64,000 nucleotides of DNA from the NCBI GenBank assembly GCA_035528995.1, contig DATKXO010000110.1, forward strand, positions 1-64,000, in the 5' to 3' direction. The notes below the pieces were generated by a model that worked only from the letters and a program-made list of their open reading frames with translations, was not told the origin of the DNA and did no database searches. This stretch comes from DATKXO01 sp035528995 (lineage in GTDB: Bacteria > Planctomycetota > Phycisphaerae > UBA1845). The translations under genes and the position numbers were made by a program. Of this stretch, positions 8,220-17,090 are shown piece after piece (the first letter of the stretch is position 1; every line of letters begins with the position of its first letter).

Positions 8220-8396
8220 CTACCCTTCGCTCGATCGCACCTCGAGGATCTTTTTGCGGACCTCCTGAGCGGTGGCCTTGATGTCCTGCATGGCTTTGCG
8301 GACCCGGGTGCCGGCTGCCTTGTTGCCGCCCGTGGCCTTGGCCACGTCCTCGGCCACTGCTTCGACTAGTTCCCGCAGCTTCTGATAATCTTCCAT
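8220..8396 (-). CDS. Small histone H1-like (Hc1-type) DNA-binding protein
   Basis: ATG at 8396 is preceded by GAGGAG with eight-base spacing, giving a 58-residue protein. The sequence is helical and basic, with GGNKAAGTRVRKAMQDIK and QEVRKKILEVR. It resembles the conserved N-terminal part of bacterial histone H1-like proteins (Chlamydia Hc1 type), which bind DNA and compact the nucleoid. The long Lys/Ala tail of Hc1 is absent, as in many short bacterial homologues. The upstream side (8397-8657) holds an AT-rich patch and a perfect 12-bp palindrome that may be regulatory. Confidence 0.75.
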   Translation of the reverse strand: MEDYQKLRELVEAVAEDVAKATGGNKAAGTRVRKAMQDIKATAQEVRKKILEVRSSEG

Positions 8397-8622
8397 TACA
8401 GAGACTCCTCGCTGGGCGATGGGAAACGAGGCACGCATGGTGCGGTTGCCCCGAAGGGTAGCGGAGTCTATCAGCGCTGGTGGGTCCTGGCAAAGCAAAA
8501 GCGGCCCAAAAACCGCCCTGCGGGCCAAGAAACGCGGTTTCTGCTGCGAGGTGTGGTCCTGTAAAGCAACTTTTCAGATCGATCCGGGCGGACGCTCTTG
8601 GGTCTAATCTATTTTCAAATAA

Positions 8623-8634
8623 AGGGTTAACCCT
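8623..8634. promoter_or_regulatory. Perfect 12-bp palindrome upstream of the H1-like gene
   Basis: AGGGTTAACCCT is its own reverse complement. It lies in an otherwise gene-free 261-bp gap next to an AT-rich run (8605-8621) and about 225 bp upstream of the histone-like start. A dimeric repressor site is one possibility. It is also only 24 bp after the end of the downstream-facing methyltransferase gene, so chance or a terminator role cannot be excluded. Confidence 0.25.
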
Positions 8635-8657
8635 CGATGCGACGCGGCTTCGACCGT

Positions 8658-9410
8658 TCAGCCCGGGGACGAGTCGAGTCGCCTGGCCACGAGGATCAGC
8701 GAAAGGCCGACTGGCAGCGGGAATCGTCCGAGGACATGGCGTTCAGTCGCATAGAGCGCCTCGAGGGCCTTGTTCATGGGTCCGGGCGGGACCTTCAAGT
8801 CCGTGGACTGGTGGGACGGAAGCAGGCGGCTGGCGACTCGAACGGCCGCCGCCGGTGGGAAGAGGAAGGTGTTGCAGAAGGAGAGCAGCTCGACTCGGGC
8901 CGGGAGCCCGTCCATCAAACTTGCCAAGGCCCGGCGGCTGTAGCGGCGTTTGTGGTGGTGGGCGGCATCCCGCCGGGCGTAGAGCCACTGACCGGCGGGC
9001 ACGGTGGCGATGAAGACGCCGCCCGGTCTGAGCAGATCTACGGCCGTAGCGGCCGACGCCCGGTCGTTCTCGATGTGCTCCAGCACGTCGGTCATGACGA
9101 CAGCGTCGAAAGAAGCGGGAGCAAAGGGAATGCTGCTTGGCAGCTCGGCCAGGCAGATGCGCGGTCCGACTCTGTGGCGGGCATAGGCGGCGGCCGCGGC
9201 GTTGGCATCGGCCCCCCAGGCGTCGTAGTGGTCTCGAAACGCGGCCAGGTTGGCTCCGCAGCCGCATCCCAGGTCGGCCAGCCTGGGTCGGCGGCCGTTG
9301 GTGTGGGTCACGAATCGCCGCAGGAGATGCAGGACGATCCGCCGTCGGGCACGGAACCACCAGTGCCGTTCCTCGAGGGCGAACATCTCGTCGTAGACTT
9401 CGGGTTCCAC
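8658..9410 (-). CDS. Class I SAM-dependent methyltransferase
   Basis: A 250-residue methyltransferase. RLADLGCGCGANLAAF (about residues 43-58) is the SAM-binding glycine-rich motif I, AWGADANAAAAAYA carries the acidic motif II residue, and FDAVVMTDVLEHIEND plus LLRPGGVFIATVPA are motifs IV-VI of the UbiE/methyltransf_11 type. The N-terminus EERHWWFRARRRIVLHLL is a common lead-in in methyltransferases found beside glycosyltransferase and polyprenol-linked sugar genes. Here the nearest such gene is the GT39-like protein 4 kb away. The acceptor is unknown. It is transcribed divergently from the TPR gene across 244 bp. Confidence 0.8.
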   Translation of the reverse strand: MEPEVYDEMFALEERHWWFRARRRIVLHLLRRFVTHTNGRRPRLADLGCGCGANLAAFRDHYDAWGADANAAAAAYARHRVGPRICLAELPSSIPFAPASFDAVVMTDVLEHIENDRASAATAVDLLRPGGVFIATVPAGQWLYARRDAAHHHKRRYSRRALASLMDGLPARVELLSFCNTFLFPPAAAVRVASRLLPSHQSTDLKVPPGPMNKALEALYATERHVLGRFPLPVGLSLILVARRLDSSPG

Positions 9411-9654
9411 AGCGCGGTTCCCTCAGGGTTGCGGCTTCGGTCGCTATTGTCGGTTGGAGGGGCACGAAACCCGTAGCGGCAAGCCGGGCGCCGGCGCGCC
9501 CGTGCCCGGGCGCGGCACCACCAGCACTGGTAGGCCGGATTCGGCCGGTGGGCCCGCCCGGCGAGGTCGTTTTCGTCAAGCATGGTCTGGGGCCGGCCCG
9601 ATATGCCGTAGCATGAAGGAGGTCCGCTCGACGCCATTCTGAGCGTGCAGAAGC

Positions 9655-10923
9655 ATGGTGCACAATTCAGTGAGGCATGGATGCCTGTTGCTTGTCGGGG
9701 CCTGGATGCCGGTCGCGATGGCCGCTCCGCCTACGGACGGACGGGTCGCACGGGTGCGGTCCCGCGTCTTCGACGTGGAGTACCACGTCAACCCGGCGGC
9801 GGAGCCGCTGGAGTCGGTGCGGTTGTGGTACACGCTGGACCGGGGCTCGACCTGGCGACTCTACGGGCAGGACGAGGATCGGCAGTCGCCGCTGTGTTTC
9901 AACGCGGCCGAAGAGGGTCTGTACGGCTTCTACTTCGTGGCCGGCAACGCAACCGGCACGTCGGGGCGGGAGCCCGCATCGGGGTCGCCGCCGCAATACT
10001 GGGCGTACGTGGACTACACGCTGCCGGTGGTCCAACTCCACCCGCCGCAGGTGGATCCTCGGGCGTCCAGCACTGCCGTGGTGTCGATTCGCTGGACGGC
10101 CATCGACGCCCATTTGCCTCCGCGTCCGGTCGAGCTGGCCTTCCGGATGGCGCCGGACGGGCAGTGGCGTGCGATCGCGGACAACCTGGCGAACACGGGT
10201 CGATACGACTGGCGGGTGCCCGAGGAGGTGTCGGGGCGCGTGGACCTGCGCATCGCGGTGGTGGACGAGGGCGGCAATCGGGCCGAAGCGGTCCGGGCGT
10301 ACGACCTGGCGCCACTTATCGCGACACCATCCGGGATGGAGGTGAGCGGCGAGGGCGATGAGGTTGTGGCCACACTCACGGCCAGCTCGCGCGTCATCGA
10401 TGAGGGAGCCCGCCAGCGATCGCGGAAGCTCTACGAACAGGGGATGCGGCATCGCGACCGTGGAGAGCGGAAGCTGGCCATGGCCCGCCTGCGTGACGCG
10501 TTGAAGCTGGACCCGGGATACTCGATGGCGCTGGTGGACCTCGGCGGGCTGTTGTACGGTGAGGGGGATCAGGAGGCGGCCCTGGAAGCGTATCAGTTGG
10601 CGCTGGAGCAGGACCCGTATCTGCGGTCGGCCGTCGAGGGTGCCGCCAAGGTACACATTGCCCGGCGTGAGTTTGACGAGGCCGGCGAGCAGCTCTGGCG
10701 GATTCTCCGGCGGGACCCGGAGGACGCGGAGTTCTGGCTGAACCTGGGCGACGTGGCGATCTATCGCGGCGACGAGCTGTCGGCCCGCGAGCACTACGAA
10801 CGGGCCGCGAACCTCGATTCGACGGCGACGGAGATCGTCGAGCGGGCCCAGAAACGGCTGGCGGATATTTCCGGGCTCCGCCGGCGATACCAGCAACACG
10901 GGCAGGCCAACCGCAGTCCATGA
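9655..10923 (+). CDS. Exported protein with C-terminal TPR repeats
   Basis: The first 24 residues form a signal peptide (CLLLVGAWMPVAMAAPP). Residues 25-230 are beta-rich with YTLDRGSTWRLYG and repeated DYTLPVVQL / VDLRIAVVDEGGN strands resembling Ig- or Fn3-like domains. Residues about 257-400 hold at least three TPR units (KLAMARLRDALKLDPGYSMA, QEAALEAYQLALEQDP, EFWLNLGDVAIYRGDE). TPRs usually mediate protein-protein contact, here probably in the periplasm. The TGA stop overlaps the holA ATG by 4 bp (10920-10923), so this gene leads a coupled trio with holA and a lipoprotein. Confidence 0.75.
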   Translation: MVHNSVRHGCLLLVGAWMPVAMAAPPTDGRVARVRSRVFDVEYHVNPAAEPLESVRLWYTLDRGSTWRLYGQDEDRQSPLCFNAAEEGLYGFYFVAGNATGTSGREPASGSPPQYWAYVDYTLPVVQLHPPQVDPRASSTAVVSIRWTAIDAHLPPRPVELAFRMAPDGQWRAIADNLANTGRYDWRVPEEVSGRVDLRIAVVDEGGNRAEAVRAYDLAPLIATPSGMEVSGEGDEVVATLTASSRVIDEGARQRSRKLYEQGMRHRDRGERKLAMARLRDALKLDPGYSMALVDLGGLLYGEGDQEAALEAYQLALEQDPYLRSAVEGAAKVHIARREFDEAGEQLWRILRRDPEDAEFWLNLGDVAIYRGDELSAREHYERAANLDSTATEIVERAQKRLADISGLRRRYQQHGQANRSP

Positions 10924-11927
10924 CCTCTACCGAGCCAACCCTCCATTCGGTCTACGCCGTATTCGGGAACGATTCGTTCCTTCAACGGCAGGCGGTCGAG
11001 CGCATCGTGGCGCTGGCTCTGCGCGACGAGCCGGAGGCGCTGGGACCTACCCGGATCGACGGCGACTCGGCCGAGCTGGCCGATGCCCTGGATGAACTTC
11101 AGACCCTTTCGCTGCTGGGGGGGCGGCGGGTGGTCATCGTGGATCAGGCCGACGCCTTCATCACCCGGTACCGCAAGCAACTGGAGGCGTACTGTGGGGC
11201 CCCGGCGGATTCGGGCTGCCTGATTCTGATCTGCCGCTCGCTTCCGCGGAACACCCGGCTGCACAAGATCATCGCGGACTCGGGCGAGGTCATCGAATGT
11301 ACCGCGCCGAGAGGTCAGGCCGTCACCGGCTGGATCACGCACCGAAGCCGCGAGACGCACGGCAAGAGCATCGACGGCATGACGGCGGTCCAGCTTCGCG
11401 AGCTGATCGGCAGTGACCTGGAAACCCTGGACAATGAGCTGGGCAAGCTGGCCATCTACGTCGGCGCCCGGGATCGAATCACAGCGGCGGACGTGGAGGC
11501 CCTGACCGGTCAGCACCGTGAGGAAGCGGTGTTCCGCGTGACCGACGCGATGTCGGCGGGGGACGCGGCCGGAGCGCTGCGGGCCTGGGAGCACGTTTGG
11601 ACGACGGATCAGGCCGCCCCCATGCGGGCCATCGGGGGGCTGGCGTTCGGGATCCGCCGCTTGCTCGAAGCGAAAGAGGCGGTGGGGGCGGGCCAGTCTG
11701 TGGCGGCCGTCGCTCGCCGTTCGGGCATCAACCCGGCGGTGCTGGAGAGGCGAATCGGGGGCGTCAGCGTCGAGCAGCTTCAACAGCAACTGATCGACCT
11801 GTACGACGCCGACCTGGCCACCAAGACCGGGCTGGGCGACGTGGCCAGCGCGGTCGAATCGTTCATCATCAAACACACCGTTCCCCACGGCCGGCCCGCG
11901 GGCGCGCCGGCAGGAGGAAGAAGATGA
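10920..11927 (+). CDS. holA: DNA polymerase III subunit delta
   Basis: HolA opens the sliding clamp as part of the clamp loader. The protein of 335 residues matches the usual length (about 330-345). It starts with YAVFGNDSFLQRQAVERI, keeps LGGRRVVIVDQAD in the AAA+-like N-domain, and has the delta-typical LRELIGSDLETLDNELGKLAIY and RVTDAMSAGDAAGAL segments before the helical clamp-loader collar domain. No clear Shine-Dalgarno precedes the ATG, and the 4-bp overlap with the TPR gene suggests coupled translation. The stop overlaps the ATG of the following lipoprotein in the same way. Confidence 0.92.
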   Translation: MTSTEPTLHSVYAVFGNDSFLQRQAVERIVALALRDEPEALGPTRIDGDSAELADALDELQTLSLLGGRRVVIVDQADAFITRYRKQLEAYCGAPADSGCLILICRSLPRNTRLHKIIADSGEVIECTAPRGQAVTGWITHRSRETHGKSIDGMTAVQLRELIGSDLETLDNELGKLAIYVGARDRITAADVEALTGQHREEAVFRVTDAMSAGDAAGALRAWEHVWTTDQAAPMRAIGGLAFGIRRLLEAKEAVGAGQSVAAVARRSGINPAVLERRIGGVSVEQLQQQLIDLYDADLATKTGLGDVASAVESFIIKHTVPHGRPAGAPAGGRR

Positions 11928-13201
11928 TCCGTCAGCGAAGGTTGGCCGGATTCCTGGTTTTTCCCGGGCTGGTTCTAGTGGCGACCGGCTGTCAGGAGTG
12001 GGCGGGCAAGGACTTCTGGCAGCAGCTCGGTGCCAAGCCCGTGGCCGCCGAACCCGCGCCGGCGGAGGAGCCCGTTCAGACGGCGGATTCGGATTCGGAC
12101 GGAGTCGCCGATCCTCACCAGGAAGAAACGGTGGGCCAGGTGATGGACTTCATCGGACGGCTCGACCGGCGCGATGCGAGCAGTGAGCCGGGCAGGGACG
12201 AAGCCGAAGAGGAGGAGGTGCTTGCGTCGTCGGCGCCGCAGCCTCGAACGGAGGCGAGTCAGGTCGCGCTGACACCTCGGGCGACGGCACGGACGAACGA
12301 ACCGTTGGACGTCACCGCGGCAAAGGAATCACAACCCGACGTCGCGGAGGAGCCCGTTGCGGCGCCGCCGGACAGACCGGTGATTGAGACGGTGTTCATC
12401 CGTTCCGCGGGCCAGGTCGAGGCGACGGCGCCGTCGGCCGATGTCTCCGGTGCGGCCAACAACCCCCGGTCCACCGATGCACCGATGCGGACCCTGACCG
12501 TGGAGCAGATGCTGGAAGCCCTGCGTGCCCGGGTGGCCGAAGCCCCCGAGGACACCGCCGCCCTGTGGGAGCTTCGGATGCTGCAACTGGCGGTTGGTGA
12601 CGATCAGGCCGTCCGCGAGGTTCCGGCCAGTGTGTCCGCGGAATACGCGGGTCTGCTGGGCGGGTTGACGGAGGTGTTGTTGGCGGGTCGGGCGGCGCTG
12701 GACAATCCGGTGACGGCGTCGAACGCGGCGCTCGAGGCGGTGAATGACCTGCGCAACGTTCTGCGGGCGCGGAGCGATCTTCTGATTCCGGTAGTGGCCC
12801 TGTGCACGCGGGTGCAGACGTTCGGGGTGTACGAGGAGCTGCCCGCGGATGCCCTGCTGCCCCACCGGCCCAACCGGGCCATCGTGTACGTGGAGATCCG
12901 CAACTTCCTCTCGGAGGAATCGAGCAACGGGCAGTACCGGACCGTGCTGTCCGACGAGCTGGAGTTGCTGACCGCGTCGGGCCAGTCGGTGTGGCGGCAC
13001 GAGGAGCCGGAGATCGTGGATTTGTGCCGGCGGCAGCGTGAGGACTTTTTCCTGGCCCAGATGGTGACACTGCCGGCGACGCTGGGTCCGGGCGAGTACG
13101 TGCTCAAGGTCACGGTTCAGGACGCACTGTCGGGCAAATCCAACCAGGCCATGCTGCGGTTCACGCTGAACTCGACTTCCCTGGCGGCCGCGGGGCGGTG
13201 A
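11924..13201 (+). CDS. Lipoprotein of unknown function
   Basis: Starting at ATG 11924 (GGAGGAAG just upstream, ATGA overlap with holA), the 425-residue protein begins with a lipoprotein signal peptide whose lipobox VATGC places the lipidated Cys at 23. Residues about 35-180 are acidic, Pro/Ala/Glu-rich and probably disordered. The C-terminal 240 residues are folded, with helical stretches followed by beta-rich segments such as RAIVYVEIRNFLSEES and GEYVLKVTVQDALSGKSNQ. I do not recognise the domain. Coupling to holA and a TPR protein is conserved-looking gene packing rather than a functional clue. Confidence 0.7.
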   Translation: MIRQRRLAGFLVFPGLVLVATGCQEWAGKDFWQQLGAKPVAAEPAPAEEPVQTADSDSDGVADPHQEETVGQVMDFIGRLDRRDASSEPGRDEAEEEEVLASSAPQPRTEASQVALTPRATARTNEPLDVTAAKESQPDVAEEPVAAPPDRPVIETVFIRSAGQVEATAPSADVSGAANNPRSTDAPMRTLTVEQMLEALRARVAEAPEDTAALWELRMLQLAVGDDQAVREVPASVSAEYAGLLGGLTEVLLAGRAALDNPVTASNAALEAVNDLRNVLRARSDLLIPVVALCTRVQTFGVYEELPADALLPHRPNRAIVYVEIRNFLSEESSNGQYRTVLSDELELLTASGQSVWRHEEPEIVDLCRRQREDFFLAQMVTLPATLGPGEYVLKVTVQDALSGKSNQAMLRFTLNSTSLAAAGR

Positions 13202-13384
13202 CGCGTCGTTGTCGCACCTTTCAAGTGTGGGGGACTCGATCGGCGATTGCCGGTCGCTTCGCGATCAGCCTGGGGTGGCGGGACGCGGGGCGGCGGGTTT
13301 GCCGCGCTTGTGGCGTGGCGATAGGCTCTTGAAGCGGCAGGGCGATCCGGATGACGTGACTCCCGCGAACGGCTCAGGCAGCAG

Positions 13385-14806
13385 ATGGAAGATTCCACGA
13401 GAGTCCGAAGTTTTCCCCTGGTGTATCTGGGTCTGGTGGCGGCCGGAGTGCTGATCCGGCTGTTGTTCCTGCTCTTGGCCGGCGAACTCGAGCCGTACGC
13501 CGACGAGAATTTCTATCTGTATCATGGCTTGTGCATGGAGCGTTTCTCGTTGTACCAGGGGGGTGTGGCTTACCTCTGGCCGCCCGGCTACCCGTTCTTC
13601 CTGGCCGTCTTTCTGCGGCTATTCCAGGGAGAAGCGGTCTTTGCCGCCAAGTTGTGCCAGGTTCTGCTGGCCGGCGTAGTGGGCTGGACCCTGCTGCTGT
13701 TTGCCAACCGCTTGTTCAGTCGGCGGGCGGCGTTTGTGGCCGGCGTCGTGTGGGCCGTGTATTTGCCGTTCATCGGGTTCACCCACTATCTCTGGCCGGA
13801 GATGCTCTGCCTGGCGGTTTCGCTCCCGGCCTTTTACCTGCTGTTCACGTGGTGGATGGACTCCGAGCGTGGGGTTCCGGGCAATGGGCGTCTGCTGGCG
13901 GCGGGCCTTCTGTTCGGGGTGGCGCTGCTGATCAAGGAGGTGCTGCTCTACTTCAGCCTCGTGATTGCCGTGCTGATCCTCTGGCGCCACCGGCGGTTCT
14001 CGTGGCGCGGAGGTTTGTCGCACGTTGCGCTGTTTCTGCTGTCCGTGATCGTGGTTGTGCTGCCGTGGTCTCTGCGGAACTACGAGGTCTACGGGCGAGT
14101 GGCGCCGGTGGGCATCACACTGGGGGCGAACTGCTACCAGGGCGTGGTCCGCCCGTACGCGTGCTTCGACTATCCACGGATTGACTACACCGAACTCTGG
14201 GATGAGGAGAGTTGGGTGTACCGCCGGTTCATCGTGCAGCCACCGGGCTGGCCGGCAGAGCGGGTGCACGCGCCCAACATGTGCGACGAATCCACCGCCA
14301 ACGTGAAGCTGGCGATGGGTCTGACTATGGAGCACCCCTGGTGGTTTGCCCGCAGCCGCATCAAGCGGCTGGCGAACTGGTTGGCGCCGTGGTCGTTTTT
14401 TGTCCGCCACCACGGGTTGGGTCGATACCACGGGCTTCTCAACGAGGCCCCGGTGCGCGACGTGCTGGTCGTGCTGTGCCTGCTGCAGACGGCGGCGATC
14501 ATCGCTCTGTCCGTACCGGGCTTCCTGCTGTCGCTGCGCCAGCCGATGGGGCGAGCGCTGCTCGGCTGGCTGTTGCTGTACGGTTTGGCCACGGCGCTGC
14601 TGGTAGGGATGTCGCGTCACCGAATGGTTGTGGAGCCGTTTCTCATCGTGCTGTCGGCGGGGTTCGTGACGGGTGCCGGGCGGCCGTGGCGTGGGCGCCG
14701 GTTGGCCGTCGGAGTGGTGGCGGCCTATTGGATTGTCCTGGTCTTGTTGTGGAGCATCAACCAGCCGGAGATGAGCACGTTCCTGGATCGAGTCTGGCAC
14801 AGCTGA
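13385..14806 (+). CDS. GT39/ArnT-like polyprenol-dependent glycosyltransferase, multi-pass membrane
   Basis: A 473-residue protein with roughly 10-12 hydrophobic segments. The first extracytoplasmic loop has the acidic motif YADENFYLYHG (about residue 38), matching the catalytic Asp-Glu region of PMT/GT39 enzymes, followed by YLWPPGYPFFL and later THYLWPEMLCL. Such enzymes move a sugar from a polyprenyl-phosphate donor to protein or lipid on the outer face of the membrane. A periplasm-facing loop after the helices ends with PWSLRNYEVYGRVAPVGI, also common in the family. The next small gene starts 22 bp downstream and is likely co-transcribed. Confidence 0.8.
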   Translation: MEDSTRVRSFPLVYLGLVAAGVLIRLLFLLLAGELEPYADENFYLYHGLCMERFSLYQGGVAYLWPPGYPFFLAVFLRLFQGEAVFAAKLCQVLLAGVVGWTLLLFANRLFSRRAAFVAGVVWAVYLPFIGFTHYLWPEMLCLAVSLPAFYLLFTWWMDSERGVPGNGRLLAAGLLFGVALLIKEVLLYFSLVIAVLILWRHRRFSWRGGLSHVALFLLSVIVVVLPWSLRNYEVYGRVAPVGITLGANCYQGVVRPYACFDYPRIDYTELWDEESWVYRRFIVQPPGWPAERVHAPNMCDESTANVKLAMGLTMEHPWWFARSRIKRLANWLAPWSFFVRHHGLGRYHGLLNEAPVRDVLVVLCLLQTAAIIALSVPGFLLSLRQPMGRALLGWLLLYGLATALLVGMSRHRMVVEPFLIVLSAGFVTGAGRPWRGRRLAVGVVAAYWIVLVLLWSINQPEMSTFLDRVWHS

Positions 14807-14828
14807 ACAAGAGAGGCCGCGGAAGGCA

Positions 14829-15257
14829 ATGGCATGGTCTGACTGGTGGCGCAGGTATTGGCTTCACGGGCTGCTGCTGGGCATCGTGGTGGCGGAGTGC
14901 GCGACGGCGTGGGTGCTCCACCAGTCGGACGAAGAGCTACGTGGAGCGCTGGAAAGGGGCACTCCTTTCCAGCAGGCATTTGCGGTTCACGTTCTGTCGC
15001 GTCGCGACGACCCCCAACCTCCGGACGAAGAAGTGACGCGGCGGATGCTGGCGTCTCCCAGCGTGCTGGTGCGCGAGATGACCGTGACGAAGAACTTCAG
15101 GCTGGATCGTGAGGACATGGGGCAGAGCAAGTACCTTGAATCTCTTGAAGACCCGTCTGAGCGGGTTCGCTGCGAGATTCTCCGCTTCTCCGGGAAGGGC
15201 GTTCGTCTCACTCCGGAGAAGCTGCGTCGGTTCTACGCCACGCTCGAAGACCGGTGA
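14829..15257 (+). CDS. Small membrane-anchored protein of unknown function
   Basis: A protein of 142 residues with an N-terminal transmembrane segment (WLHGLLLGIVVAECATAWVL, residues 11-30) and a charged soluble remainder. The rest looks like two to three short helical pairs (FQQAFAVHVLSRRDD, VTRRMLASPSVLVREM, YLESLEDPSERVRCEIL) reminiscent of HEAT-type repeats, but too degenerate to assign. It follows the GT39-like gene by 22 bp, so an accessory role to that membrane enzyme is possible and unproven. Confidence 0.6.
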   Translation: MAWSDWWRRYWLHGLLLGIVVAECATAWVLHQSDEELRGALERGTPFQQAFAVHVLSRRDDPQPPDEEVTRRMLASPSVLVREMTVTKNFRLDREDMGQSKYLESLEDPSERVRCEILRFSGKGVRLTPEKLRRFYATLEDR

Positions 15258-15301
15258 AACGGGCTTTGCCTCTCGTCCACGCGCAGGGAGGCGGGGTCGG
15301 A

Positions 15302-16867
15302 TCAAGTCACGGAGAACTGATAGACGGTCCCGCCGACCGGGATGGACACATTCTCCCTACCCGACGGATCGGTTCCGGTTCGGACATAGTCGACGGTCAC
15401 ACCATGGGGCGCAACGGACAATCGGGTGTAGCCGACGGCGAGGTGGAAGTCGTGCGGGTTGCGGGCGGAGGCTTCGCCGTAGGCTTCTTTCCAGCCCGGG
15501 GTGCTTTGCATGCGGTCGGGCATCTTGGTCGGGCGGCCGCAGCAGACGAAGTGGATGCCTTCGGCCTGCTGGTGGGCGAAGACGTGGTCGTGGCCGTAGA
15601 GAAACATCTGTGCGCCGGCCCGATTCATCAAGTCGGTGATGCGGGCCTGCTCGCCGACGCGGGCGTATCGGGCCCCGCCGCGGGCATAGGCGCTGGCCTC
15701 GGGCGGGCGTTTGGTCCCTTCGCGGCCCCAGTTCCAGCCGCCCATCAGGTGATGACCGAGGACCAGCTTCCATCGAGCGTTGCTGCCGGTCAGCACGCGT
15801 TCGAGCCATTGGAGCTGAGGTTGGCCCAGCGTCCAGTCGTCGGGCGACATGGGGAAGCCCCTGCCGACGTTGGTGTACCGCTGAACGTCGAGGACGACGA
15901 ACAGGGCATCGCCCCAGGTCCAGGCGAAGTAGTTCTGCAGCGGTGAGCAGTTGCCCTGGTCCGCACCGCCAGTGGGCTCGGAGTTCTGGTCACCGCGCCA
16001 GCCTTGGTCCTCTCCGCCCTCGGGGTAGGTGTCCGGCAGCGGGTTGGGGTAGTACGTTTTGCGTGCGATGGTGGCCCATCGCTGCAGGGGCCAGTGCCCG
16101 TGCAAGTAGATCTGCTGGTACCCGGCCTCTCCCTCATGGTTGCCGATCACCAGGTAGCTGGGGACTGCCTGGAGCAGCGGGACGTAGAACTGCCGCCAGA
16201 ACTCCCAGCGTTCGCAGGTCAACTGCTGATTCATTTCCCGATCGGCGGTGTACCACGAGGTGGTCAGAGGCTCGTCACCAAGGAAGATGACGAAATCCGG
16301 CCGGTCCGCCAGCACGCGTTCGATGGTGGCCTTGAGGTTCTGGCGGGGCTTGTGCTCCGTCTGTTGTTTGCGCTGGGCCATGGCCAGGTGCGTGTCGGCA
16401 ATCAGGGCGACTTTGTACGCACTGCCCGGCGGCCGGGCGGTATGCATGCGCCGAACCGGGCGAGCCGTCCATTGGCCGTTGCCCTTGCGACGGTATCGGC
16501 ACTGATAGAAGAGTTCGGCGTCGGGCGGGAAGCCGCTCAGTTGCACTTGCGTGGGGTCGGTGGATGCCAGCTCGCGGGCGAGCTCGAGCTTGGACTCATC
16601 GGTCCCGGCCAGGACCTGGACCTCCACCTGTCCACGAGGGACCCAATGCAGCGTGCAGCCGGAAGCGGTAGGCCGAAACACCGCGTCCGGGGCGGCCAGG
16701 AGTTCGCTCAACGGATCGGACTCCCAGTCGGTGAGCAGGTGCCGGGCTGGCGGGTCATGAGGCACTTCCCGGCGTTTGCAGGCCAGTTTAGCGGCTGCCA
16801 GGCCGGTGACAGCCGCTGCGCCGGCCGTCTTGAGAAACGTGCGCCGTGTTGTCTTGCGTTCTTCCAT
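15302..16867 (-). CDS. Tat-exported metallophosphoesterase (purple-acid-phosphatase-like)
   Basis: Starting at ATG 16867, the first 30 residues carry a twin-arginine signal (RRTFLKTAGAAAVTGLAAAK). A Fn3-like N-domain follows, then the calcineurin-like metallophosphoesterase motifs in order: LIADTHLA, FLGDEPL, VIGNHEGE, VLGHHLMGG and YGHDHVF, supplying Asp, His and Asn ligands for two metals. The N-domain plus enzyme arrangement and the 521-residue length fit purple-acid-phosphatase-type enzymes, acting on phosphoesters outside the cytoplasm as a prefolded metalloprotein. A longer frame exists upstream, but it lacks a signal and would bury the Tat motif. It is divergent from the sulfatase-like gene, and the two may share a 223-bp control region. 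Confidence 0.85.
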   Translation of the reverse strand: MEERKTTRRTFLKTAGAAAVTGLAAAKLACKRREVPHDPPARHLLTDWESDPLSELLAAPDAVFRPTASGCTLHWVPRGQVEVQVLAGTDESKLELARELASTDPTQVQLSGFPPDAELFYQCRYRRKGNGQWTARPVRRMHTARPPGSAYKVALIADTHLAMAQRKQQTEHKPRQNLKATIERVLADRPDFVIFLGDEPLTTSWYTADREMNQQLTCERWEFWRQFYVPLLQAVPSYLVIGNHEGEAGYQQIYLHGHWPLQRWATIARKTYYPNPLPDTYPEGGEDQGWRGDQNSEPTGGADQGNCSPLQNYFAWTWGDALFVVLDVQRYTNVGRGFPMSPDDWTLGQPQLQWLERVLTGSNARWKLVLGHHLMGGWNWGREGTKRPPEASAYARGGARYARVGEQARITDLMNRAGAQMFLYGHDHVFAHQQAEGIHFVCCGRPTKMPDRMQSTPGWKEAYGEASARNPHDFHLAVGYTRLSVAPHGVTVDYVRTGTDPSGRENVSIPVGGTVYQFSVT

Positions 16868-17090
16868 CACATGCCAGATCGAGGTCGCCCCAGGGGAACC
16901 TGCCCATGGCGGCAGCACCGGCTCATGGTTCGGCGCCGCGCGGAGGCCCATCAAGAGGTACTGACTGCATGTTAGCGGCCGGGCGCACGTGTTTCAACGC
17001 CGGCACCTCTTCGCGGTGGTTCGCGTTTGCCCTGCGTCAGTACCGACGCTAGGCTTGGGTCGCGATCCGTGTTGAGGAGTCGGTGCGGCG

